Under the pieces are notes generated by a model. It was given only the letters and a program-made list of their open reading frames with translations, was not told the origin of the DNA and did not search any database. A program made the position numbers and the translations under genes. From Chlorokybus atmophyticus (taxonomy: Eukaryota; Streptophyta; Chlorokybophyceae; Chlorokybales; Chlorokybaceae), in NCBI GenBank assembly GCA_009103225.1, contig RHPI01002438.1, positions 32,205 through 96,204 on the forward strand: a DNA stretch of 64,000 nucleotides. The letters are read 5' to 3'. Shown one piece after another: positions 24,971 through 34,671 of the stretch (positions are counted from its first letter, which is position 1; every line of letters begins with the position of its first letter).

Positions 24971-26410
24971 TTGTCTGTGAAAGGGTCACATAGCTTGGAG
25001 CACAAGCAGCCCGACCCTGCGCTACTCACTGCACTGCAAGTGAAACATGGGTTGCATAAAAACACACTGGCTTTTTTGGTCCACTTGACATCGGACGACT
25101 TTGTGCCGGCCAGTATAGACGGTGTTGCAGACATCACTAAGCAGTACCAAGATGTGTTCTCAGATAAGTTGCCAGGTTTACCTCCTGATCGAGGTGTCGG
25201 ACACACAATACCACTCTTTCCTACTAGTGAGCCTCCGTTTCGGCCTATATATAGGCTGAGCCCCCGCGAGAGCGAAGAAATGGCAACTTAGATATAGAAT
25301 TATTGAAAAAGGGATTGACTGAACCAAGTTCTTCACCCTTTGGCGCGCCCATCTGATTTGTGCTATAACAAATGGAAAGCTGCGCATGTATGTGGATTAC
25401 CGTGCCTTGAACAAGATCATGGTAAAGCATCGATACCTGTTACCACGGATTGATAATGTGTTTAATAAACTGTGTGTGGGGAAATGCGTACTTCAGCTGG
25501 ACTTGACAAGTGGGTATCATCAAATCCGGATTCATCCTTCTGATGTATACAAGCCAGCATTCGGAACACCTTCAAGCCATTACCAGTTCCAAGTGTTACA
25601 TTTTGGACTAACTAATGCACCCGAAGTGTTTCAAAAGGAAATGAATAAGGTTTTGATGGCATACTTGGCAAGTATGTTATGGTTTCCTCGGATGACATCA
25701 TTATCTTTAGTGAAAACAAGAAAGAGCATAAGCAGCACTTAGAAGCGGTGTTTGCCTTACTGCGTACACATCGCTTGTTTGCCAATCTTGGGGCACATTG
25801 TGAGCGGTGCGGGTGTTACACCTGACTTTCGCAAGGTGCAAGTTGTAAGAGATTGACCTCAGCCCAAGAATGTACATCCCTTGCGATCATTCTTGGGATT
25901 GGCAAAATACTTTTACAAGTTAGTAATGGGGTGTTCTATGGTTGTGGTGCGCTTGATCAAACTGTTGCGAATAGACGCTCCATTCTTGTGGACAACTGAC
26001 CAAGAAGTTGCTATGCGACAGGTGAAGCTAGCTTTGACTGTGGCTTTAGTGTTAGCATTGCCGAACTGCAACAAGCACTTTACTGTGGTTAGCAATGCCT
26101 CCACCCTTGGGTGTGGTGCAGTACTGTTGCAAGATGGCAGACCATGTGCTTGTAAGAGAAAGTTCAAACCAAAGGAGGTGAACTACACTACCAGTGAACA
26201 AGAGTTGCTTGGCATAATACATGCTCTGAAAACATGGCGATGTTATTTGGAGGGGGTTCAGTTCACAGTGGTGACTGATCATAATCTATTGATGTACTTC
26301 TCGACACAGCAAATATTGTCACGTAGACAAGCTCTGGAATGAGTTTCTGTTCCAGTTTACTTTTGAGTGGGTATGCCGGCCAGGCAAAAGCAATGTTGCT
26401 GAGGCTCTGA
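24971..26410 (+). pseudogene. Reverse transcriptase and RNase H, inactivated
   Basis: Recognisable RT blocks run through frames at 24971-25291, 25386-25742 and 25881-26342: the Phe-Arg-Pro-Ile-Tyr-Arg-Leu-Ser-Pro-Arg-Glu entry region, Tyr-Val-Asp-Tyr-Arg-Ala-Leu-Asn, Leu-Asp-Leu-Thr-Ser-Gly-Tyr-His-Gln-Ile and Phe-Gly-Leu-Thr-Asn-Ala-Pro. A stop follows the entry block near 25290 and a frameshift precedes the catalytic box near 25690, which reads Ser-Ser-Asp-Asp rather than Tyr-x-Asp-Asp. RNase H follows (Gln-Glu-Leu-Leu-Gly-Ile-Ile-His-Ala-Leu, Val-Thr-Asp-His) and shifts frame again near 26340. Not active. Confidence 0.88.
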
Positions 26411-26424
26411 GTCACTGCCCGTTA

Positions 26425-27240
26425 TTGTTGGCAGTTATGCATGCGCAATGCCTTGCGACGCGCGGTACATTGTCTTCAATTAATGAATTTGTGCAAGCTG
26501 TTGTGCAAGGGTATGCTTGGAACCCGTGGTTCTCTTCAAAAGAGAACGTGCAAAAGCTTAACAAACGAGACAACTTGTATTACGTGGGCACCAGCTTGAT
26601 AATACATAACCATGCCATGTTGCGTGCGAAATGCATAGCTGATGTACACGATCCACGGTACGCTTGGCACTTTGAAAGTCGCAAGACTGCTAAGGCAACG
26701 CAACAGCTGTATTGGTGGCCATCGTTGCCTGTTTACGTAAAGCATTATGCGGACACGTGTGACAGATGTCAGCGTGACAAGCCGTTATTTCAGAAACCCG
26801 CTGGGTTGCTGCGACCATTGCCTATTTTTTATGGCAAATGGGAAAGTGTGACTATAGACCTGATTACTGAGCTCCCAAAGACAGCATTCGGTCACACCGC
26901 GGTTGCGATTTTTTTGGACCGTTTAACGAAAATAGTTCACATTATCCCTTGTCGCACGGAGATAGGCTCTCGTGAGTTAGCAATGGTTTTGGTTGCGTCT
27001 GTGTTTAAGTTGCATGGCTTGCCCCGCAGCTTTTAATTCAATCGCGATCCGCAATTTGTGGTTTAGTTCTGAAGGTCGCTATGCAGCTTTTTACAGATTA
27101 AGTAGAACTTGAGCACAGCTTATCATCCGTGGACGGATGGTCAGACAGACGGCGCCAATCCAGTGATTGAGGAAACCATCTGGCATTATGTGAGTCCGAA
27201 CTAGAGTGATTGGGATGTCAATCTTTCAATGGCTTAATTC
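26425..27240 (+). pseudogene. Integrase, interrupted
   Basis: The HHCC zinc domain is present (two His, then Cys-Asp-Arg-Cys-Gln) with the Leu-Tyr-Trp-Trp-Pro block. The first catalytic Asp lies in Thr-Ile-Asp-Leu-Ile-Thr. The frame stops at 27036 just before the second Asp region (Asn-Arg-Asp-Pro-Gln-Phe), and the Tyr-His-Pro-Trp-Thr-Asp-Gly-Gln-Thr-Asp block follows at about 27120 with further stops. The catalytic core is broken. Confidence 0.85.
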
Positions 27241-27550
27241 GCGATCAATAATGCATGGCAAGAGAGTGTGCAGGAAACTCCGTTTTTAAAGTATGGAGTG
27301 CATCCACTAAGTCCTGCAAATTCAAGTTGCCCGCTACTGATGTAACTTGTGCACCTGCACCGCGAGATGGCTTCGACTATGCAGGATAGGTTAGCATTAG
27401 CAAAAGACTGTCTACGCGCAGCGCAAGACAGACAAAAAGCCCAAGCTGCTGCGCGTGGAGAGGCCAACTACGATGTGGGCTGTTCAATGCTCTTAAGTAC
27501 AACAAAAACATATCCATCAAGGGAGTGGGTACCCGCAAGTTTTTCCATCG

Positions 27551-27880
27551 TTGGATAGGCCCTTTCAAGTAATTGACCGGGTCGGCACTCACATATATCG
27601 TATAAACTTATCGAAGTCGATACGTATTCACAATGTGTTTCATGTGAGTGTACTGAAATCGTACCGTGCTGACGGTCGGGTTCAACCTCCTCCACCCCCC
27701 GCTGCAATGGATGGCGAAACTTTTGAGTATGAGATGGAAGCAATCCTGAGTCACCGTAAGCCTCGACGCGGATGCGCGCCGTCTTACTTTGTGAAATGGA
27801 AAGGGTATGGTGTTGAGCACAACACGTCGGAGCCCAAAAGGAATCTTACCAATTGCCAAGAGATTCTTCGGGGGTACTAG
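27551..27880 (+). pseudogene. Integrase C-terminus with chromodomain
   Basis: The frame has the Asn-Val-Phe-His-Val-Ser-Val-Leu-Lys linker and then a chromodomain (Glu-Ala-Ile-Leu, Tyr-Phe-Val-Lys-Trp-Lys-Gly-Tyr, Glu-Pro-x-x-Asn-Leu). This assigns the element to the chromovirus branch, whose chromodomain targets modified histones. One aromatic cage position, normally Trp before Glu-Pro, reads Ser. Confidence 0.85.
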
Positions 27881-28017
27881 AGTGCTGTGACCACACGCGG
27901 ATGGTAAAAGAGTGCTGGTAGACATCTTACCGCTTCGGCCCTAGTTCATCCACTTATTTGATTCTTAGTGCTCATGGTGGGGCTTTGCTAACCCTTCACT
28001 GGGGACATTCAAAACTA

Positions 28018-28029
28018 AGTGGGGGGGAA
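28018..28029 (+). other. Polypurine tract before the right LTR
   Basis: AAGTGGGGGGGAA abuts the TGTAAC start of the right LTR, the expected place for plus-strand priming. It confirms that 28030 is the true 3' LTR boundary of this element. Confidence 0.8.
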
Positions 28030-28382
28030 TGTAACAGAGTGCTACCTCTATAGAGGTTCCCCGCCCTTATTTAGGATTATATAAGGGTCACAACGGGTAT
28101 TTACAGCCAATCAAGCCGTAATAGGGCTGTTGACCTTGTGTTAAGGCCCTAATGTAGTGTTAAGGCCCAAATGCAGTGTTACTTATCTATAACGCTGATG
28201 TCGATATGAGACATGAGTCTGGTGTCGACATCAGCTGCATGGCGGCACTGCTAATGCAGTGGTCGCCATAGCTTGGGGATCTTCTGCTCCGGCAGTGGCC
28301 CCTAGCGGCGGCAGTGTTGGCGATGTGGCTGGTGGCGGTGTTGGGGTAGGGGATTTGAGGGGGCGGTAGCACCCCTCCTTAC
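28030..28382 (+). repeat. LTR, right copy
   Basis: Begins TGTAACAGAGTGC and ends CACCCCTCCTTACA, collinear with the left copy. It is about 20 bp longer, mostly through a duplicated TTAAGGCCC/AATG segment. Confidence 0.88.
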
Positions 28383-28389
28383 ACCCGCT

Positions 28390-28650
28390 ATTTCAATTTA
28401 AAAGCACAGCTGACAACGACGACGCTGTGGGCATCACAGCCACCCGTGCGGGACGGGGTGTTGCCTCCTTAGGCCTCACAAACATGCCCAGAGGCGTCGA
28501 GAAGGTGTTTACGCTATGGGGTTGGCTGGAGGCCCGCTCCCTCCTATGGCTACGCGTTGCGGCAGAGCAGCCGTTGCCCTATTTGACAAAGAGTGCGTCT
28601 TGGGCCGAACACTTACTGCGCCGGTGGTGGCCTTCTAGAAGGTGTTGCTC
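28390..28650 (+). repeat. Fourth copy of the tRNA-linked repeat unit
   Basis: Directly beyond the right LTR, the GCGGGACGG, GGCCTCACA, GGCGTCG and GGTGGTGGCCTTC blocks of the 17033-17700 array reappear in the same order and orientation, without the tRNA half. The element(s) in between may therefore have inserted into one repeat array, although flanking bases show no clean target-site duplication. Confidence 0.75.
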
Positions 28651-28841
28651 AAGGGGAAAGGTTAGCATACTTAACTCTGCCTTTACGTTGAAACTATATA
28701 TTTTTTAGGGTATGCTGCTAATTTCAGCTAGCACTATTGCGCTTGTGACGGCTGTTTAGAGTCATGCATAAAGCGTTGTACGTCTTACTTGCATGTATAA
28801 AGCAAGGGACTGCCTTATGGTTTCCATGCTTGACAATACAG

Positions 28842-31516
28842 TAATTGCTGCTGTACAACGAGAGCGTAGAGCAGTAGTTGCACCGGCAAGCGCGGTCCAT
28901 GTCACAGATTGGCTTGCGGCTGAAGCGTTGCGTAGTTTACGACAATTGGTTCAGCAATACACTAGTGTGTTGGCTATCAAGTTTCAGCAAGCGACATGCA
29001 TTGTCGGTTATTTTACAAGTATGGGTGTGTTTAGCTGCTAGAGGTGAGTGCTAGTGTGTGCAAGTTTATATTACATTCAGGCTGGTGCTCTTGCAGTCGG
29101 CTTTGCCATCAATACCTTGTGTGAATGTCTCCGCACAAGTGGAACATATATTAATGGCTGAAGGTTGGGAAAAGATGCACCTGTCAAGCTGCACGATGGC
29201 GACAAGTGTGTGTGTGTGTGTGTGTGTGTGTACCTCAATAGGTGAACTAGAGCAATGAATCCCAAACCCATTACATTCATAGAACATGTTAGCGCTTGCA
29301 GAGTTGTTTGCTGCAACAAGTGCATTGCATTGTGTTAATGTGTGAGAATGCTTTCATAGTTTGCATTTGATCGTTGCAGTTGATATGCTAGTGTTCCGCA
29401 CAAGGCATCCAGCACATGAGACCAGCAAGCGAAGCAAGTCACGGATTTGCGCATCTTGTTCTCAACCCTTGCTTCCGTGTGAGCTGCAGCTTGGCGTGCG
29501 CAATGTGCGTGATATGCGCACTTGCTCAACATACTCATTATGCTTTGCAATAGAAGACACTGCAATGGAACCAAGTAAGCGCATTGCTGGCGACAATGGC
29601 ATATCTCACTCTCATCCTTGTGTAATGTGACGGAGCTAAAGGAGGCGAGTGAGGTGCTGACTGTGTCATGTGCGCGTCGATTGACATTGCGGTCCTTGTG
29701 TTGTGTTGTCTTGTGTTCAGTGCATGTTACCATGGCAGGATTGGCAAAAACAGCTGCAGCAGAAGACATGCTAGCCTTGCGTTTGCAGAGGCAGCAGCTA
29801 ATGCTGCCTCACAGCAGCATGCGCAGGTAGTTAGCGGTTTACATGTCACGCCTTTAAGTCAGTCAAAAGTTATTCTCTGTCCCTTACTTATGTAAGTAAG
29901 AAGATACTCAGTGGAGTTCCCCTACTCATGAGCATGTGTAGTGCTTGTGAGGTGTGCTTTCATGTAGGTCTACTCTTGTGCCTATATGGCCCTTAGTGTG
30001 ATGAACTACACAAGGCATTGTTGAGGGCTAGCATAGTGTTGGTCAATGCCTAAGGCCTTTGGCACAAACCTATGAGTTGCCACAAGATGTGACAGCTCCA
30101 AGAGAGAAAGGCATGTTGGCAAACCACAGGGTCAAACTGAGGTAGTGCGATTTGCCACTGTGGTGACAGTGGCAAGGCTAAGTGATGCCTATAGGCAATT
30201 TGCAAGTACAATTGTACTATCAGAGCCTATGCTTGTCATTCCGAGGTGGGATTGTTCCTCTTATGGAAAATCAAGGAAATTTGACAATCTCGAGGTTGAT
30301 GTCCTGTGTTGGACAAGGTCGGCTTGTGCTGATAGGTCAGCACACTGTGATAAGGCCTTCGGCCTTGGACATCCTGTGTGCTAGGTCGGGAGAGCAGCAA
30401 GTGGTATAAAGGCTTGATAGCCACCTTCAGTAGGGATCAGAGTGTGTTCACCACTTGAGGGCCACTTGTGTGTGGGGTGCCTGGTTGTGGCTGTTGAAGG
30501 GGCTCTCCCCCTCATCTCTTGTGTGGTGTGGTCTTGTGTGCGTGCATGTGTGGGTGTTGAGCGTGGGTGTGCCTGGGGCTGGAGCTGTGCGAGAGGCTGG
30601 TGGTCATCCTCTCCTCCGTTGGTGCGCTGCTGCAACTTTCACTACACCGTGGTGCTGGTGAGACTTCGGCTGTAAGTCTTTAGTGCTTGTGCATAAGTTT
30701 GCCAAGCCCCGACCAGCAAGTAAATAGTGGTATCATTACAATACCGTTGCAGTCTGCAACGGCGCATGCTGCTAACAACCTGTCTGCCTTTGTGAAGTTG
30801 AAAGCAGCTGTTGCTTGCAACAAGAACTATTGAAACGATGGATGGAACGAGAACAGCAGGCTGTTGAGGTGAGGGGTTAAATCTATGTATAGCGCGGCGT
30901 GTGTATGCATTGTTGGATAGCTTCAACAGCACTTAGCTGGGCCCAAATGGGTGGCCCGAGACGGTGGCTTGAATTTGCGGACATCGCCCATTTATAATGA
31001 TGCGCACGCCATGTCAATAGTCTGAGTGGCGCGATGATGGGCAAGGCTGATCAACAATGTCACACAATTCACATGTGTCATGTTGAGTGCGCGTTGAGTG
31101 AGTGTTCATCTGTTTTCACACTTCGTGCTCATGCTCCTTGATTTATAATGAATGCAGTTGTACAGCGCTCAACATCAGCATGTCCTCATTAACAGGCACA
31201 AGGGGAACTGGAGGTTTCAGAATTGGTTTTGGTTTTCAAGAAAGCCGCCATGCTAGTGGCCAGCGACATGGACGCAGTGCGACAGCGCCTAGCATGTGCA
31301 TTCAAGGCTTGTCAAGAAGCCGAGGATCGTGTTGGCATGTCTGAGTTGTTGTCTCCGTGTGTCTCGGTTACATACACACACACTCACACGGTTACATGGT
31401 ATAACTTACATGCACGCGTCAGGTTGCGTGACCAGCATGCCGCTTTGGAAAAAAGCCTAACAGAAGTAACCGCCAAGCTAGACAATCAACGAGTTGAAGC
31501 TACAGCTGCCTTGTCT
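28842..31516 (+). CDS. Unrecognised coiled-coil protein (partial exon model)
   Basis: Three neighbouring exons join in phase: 30798-30868, 31196-31338 and 31423-31516. They encode Gln/Glu/Lys/Leu-rich helical sequence such as Gln-Gln-Glu-Leu-Leu-Lys-Arg-Trp-Met-Glu and Leu-Arg-Asp-Gln-His-Ala-Ala-Leu-Glu-Lys, typical of coiled coils. Likely earlier exons with acceptor signals are near 28842-29006, 29097, 29394 and 29739-29829, but their joins are not settled; the end beyond 31516 is also open. No family is recognisable. An LTR-like block of the second family overlaps the interval between the 29.8 kb and 30.8 kb exons. It could also be a decaying gene. Confidence 0.4.
29855..30745 (+). repeat. 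LTR-like repeat, second family, copy A
   Basis: Collinear with 32465-33010: a CTTATGTAAGTAAGAAG start block, a CAGCTTGTGCTGAT-type block, a GACATCCTGTGTGC block, a TATAAAG box near 30407, a GTGTGTGGGGTGCCTGG block, a CTGTTGAAGGGGCTCTCCCC block, and a GCTGTAAGT...CTTGTGCATAAGTTTG end. This copy carries additional sequence in its first half. Core-promoter content suggests an LTR or TRIM-type element. Confidence 0.65.
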
Positions 31517-31699
31517 GTGTAGCGTCCTGAGAATGGCAGGTAGGGTAGCGATCTTGATGGTCACGTTTGCAAATAAGCACATCACCAACCTGACTCACAA
31601 GCAACGCTTGCAAATCTTGCAGCACAAGCAAAAACCGACTTTAGAATGCATAAGGATTATGAGGCAACCACAACTGCAAATGTTATGGTAAAGGCGACC

Positions 31700-32464
31700 A
31701 TGTCAGTGCGGGTTATTATTACAGTTTACCTGAATGTGCTTAGCTCGCAATGTAATGGCAGGCGGCTCCGCAAGCAATCAAGTGTTCATTTTGTAGAAGA
31801 CGTTTCTAAATCAAACGATGGCTAGCATGTACTTGAGCATTGTGTGTAAACAGATGGAGAGACAAGGTGGTCGGCGTTCATTTATGTAAGAGGCGGCACA
31901 TTGGCTAAGGAACACGATAGTGCGATGAACAACCCGACGTTGGTCTTTATAAGACAAAGCCTTTACCTAGATTTTTAAAGTTAAAACACCCACATTGGGA
32001 GATAGCAACAAGGAAGTGATGGGCAAGGTAGCTGCAATCATTAATGTTGAAGCTTTCATGACGCTGAGAAGAGGTTGTTTTGTTGGTATTAAAAGGCTTT
32101 GCGCACCTTTTTAACATGATCTTAATAATAAAAGGGGTCTTTTATTATTGAGCTATGTGCGACTCGCGTCGTTTGTTGTATGTCTATTACAGCAAGGGTC
32201 AACATTGTAAGTGGAGCCTTATGCCTCGTATATGCCCAATAACTATGTAACTAGCGTCGTAGTGGTTAAAGTCGTGGTCCTATGCATCAGATTATGGTCA
32301 AGGTTGGCGAGAACATAGCATGCAGGGGGGCAGAGAGCACGCCACACGTACTGCACACACGTCCACCCATCACACCCGCCACCTCGCCAACCCTCATTCC
32401 TCTCCTCTCCTACTCCGCTGCAGGTGAAGCCCGCTCCCCTCTTGTCACGTCCAAAGGACTAGCT
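31700..32464. other. Non-coding stretch between LTR-like copies
   Basis: No supportable exon. If copies A and B are a pair, this and part of the coiled-coil gene would lie inside the element, which is why I treat the copies as separate insertions. Confidence 0.4.
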
Positions 32465-33010
32465 TAAGTCACTCTCTGTTCCTTCCTTATGTGGTAAGTA
32501 AGAAGGACTAAGTGAAGATTCCGTATAGTCATGGTGAGTGCAGCACTTGGCATACGTGCTCATAAAGTTGATTCTTATGCACGTAGTGTATAAGGACCCA
32601 GCAGCTACACAACGCACTGTCCACCAGTAAGTTCAGGACGGGTAAGTGTCAATGCGCATTGTCGCACAAGCAGCAAGTATGCAGGGTGGACAAAGTCAGC
32701 TTGTGCTGATATGTCAGCGCACAGATGGTGAGGTCTTGTTGGCCTCGGACATCCTATGTGCCAGGTCGGAGAGCAGCAGGTAGTATAAAGGCGTAACTAC
32801 CACCTTGTGATGTCAATTGTTTGCTAGCCTTGCAGACTACTTGTGTGTGCGGTGCCTGGATAAAGCTGTTGAAGGGTGCTCTCCCCATTCACTCCTTGTG
32901 GGGTGTTGCTTGTTGCAAGGAGTGCTGTAAGTTGAGCTGCTTGTGCAGAAGTTTGTGACGCCCTCAGCAGGCAAGTTGAGAGGTTAGTGTGACACCTCTC
33001 GCCTACCCTC
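32465..33010 (+). repeat. LTR-like repeat, second family, copy B
   Basis: Shares the ordered blocks listed for copy A, with a TATAAAG box near 32785 and the GAAGGGTGCTCTCCCC block downstream. Diverged from copy A throughout. Confidence 0.65.
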
Positions 33011-34671
33011 GCCTAGCTACGCTCTTGCACTTGCATTCACGTAGACTAGCTTAAAGAAAGCCCATGTAGCCTAGAGGTGGTGGTGTGGAGTAAAGTGCTA
33101 TGCTGAAGATGTTCTACTTGTGTTTTGTAAGCTTGGCATACAATGTTGCATGATATTTTCCTATACCCTATGCATACAACCATGTCACATCTGTATTACC
33201 ACATATGCTATATTGGAACTTTCAACTTGCATTGAATGGAGCATGTACTTGGCGGTTAAAATCGTTTTAGCTCGGAGCATACACCTGCAAAGGATTTTAT
33301 GATGCATTAATGTCATGTACATGATAATGGGAGGTGTATTAACATGTGAGTCCTCATATGGTAACAACTTTTGCTGCGATGGCCTAATGATTCATGCGTT
33401 GATGTTATATGTTAAAACATGGGCGCGCGCGGATTGATGGTGTTTACTATGGGGATGGATTTGCGATAAATATAGGATGTGCATGCATATGAATGCAGTG
33501 TCCGTATGAACATGCACATTATATAAATGAAAACAATTGCAACAATTCAGGTGATCGATTGCTCTTCAGCACTTAATCAATTTGAGTAAAGCTCATCATA
33601 GCTTGCAAGCAACATTGTGGCAGAATCATTATTTTATGAAGCAGTAGCTTGCATTTGTATACTGATTGTTGGTATTGTTAAGTCAGTCTACTGATGCAAT
33701 ATTTGCCTTGTTTAACCTTTAACACACCATTAAGCTGTGACAATGGGGAATGGCTTGACATTAACACATACAATTACACCAATGGTTACGATGCAACACC
33801 ATATTGGCGCCTAATAAATGTTTGTAGCGCGTATACACCGCATGATATGCAATGCAATGCGTATGTATACGATATGATATATCATACAAAAGTTGTATAA
33901 TGTATGCAATGTAAATATGGTATACAGTATATCTATATACGTACACATGTAACTCATTCTGTTACACTTCTGAAACCAGGTTTTAATATATAATAAAAAT
34001 CATTTAAAATAATCATATATATGTCGTCTTTCCATGGATGCGATCGTGGTTGTTATTTCATGGCCATTTTTATATAGCCACCGTCACGTGTACAACCACC
34101 ACATGGTTCACGTAGTCGATTTGCATGATAAATTAACGATAGCAAACGCTTCATCGGTAACACAATCATTGCTACTATTTCAACCATGACACCAATACCA
34201 AAATTGCCATTAACAATATTGTCCTACTCTATATTACCTTGTGCATGTGCTTACAATGCACAACTGATGGGTTATTTGGCAAAGGATGCACCTATGTAAG
34301 AGCAACCTCCATGCACTAAGCACATCATATGGGCCAGATTGTCAGCCTGCCTTGCTGTCCATTCGCGTTTTTTTCTTGTTGGCTTTGTCTTGCATGTGTC
34401 TATCACACCACATATGGTATGTGCTATCCAAATGGTTCTGACGCAAAGATGGTATGAACCCGACACTCAGTGTCAATACATCAGCTGTACTTGTGGGCAA
34501 TCATTGTGGGCAAGCGAGTCGCAATCAGCCAAGAGCTGGGCAACCTTAACAACATTGTGCAAGGCACATTCCGCCCTCTACACCTGCCTTAGGTTGACCT
34601 GTAAAAAGGGAGCATGCACGCATCTGTCACAACAAACCAAGGACATGCATAAACTGCATCACCATAATTAA
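33011..34671. other. AT-rich non-coding stretch
   Basis: About 1.6 kb of sequence noticeably richer in A+T than the gene regions, with several TATATA and CATATG motifs around 33.8-34.1 kb. Nothing coding, no RNA gene and no repeat I can name. Confidence 0.5.

Larger units (their letters stand above)
17702..28382 (+). mobile_element. Decayed chromodomain Ty3/gypsy element with nested debris
   Basis: Two direct repeats of one LTR family (17702-18034 and 28030-28382) bound a plus-strand order of gag with zinc knuckle, protease, reverse transcriptase, RNase H, integrase and chromodomain, the order of Ty3/gypsy chromoviruses. The first coding trace appears only at about 22.9 kb, nearly 5 kb inside the left LTR, so either the leader has grown by insertions (a MITE at 21104-21720 and LTR-like sequence at 22190-22490 lie there) or the left LTR is an unrelated solo copy. 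No matching target-site duplication was found. All coding parts carry frameshifts or stops, so the element is dead. Confidence 0.65.

Noticed and set aside
32250-32320. tRNA-like stretch with a GTAGTGGTTAAAG A-box-like motif
   Set aside because: No B box and no acceptor stem pairing.
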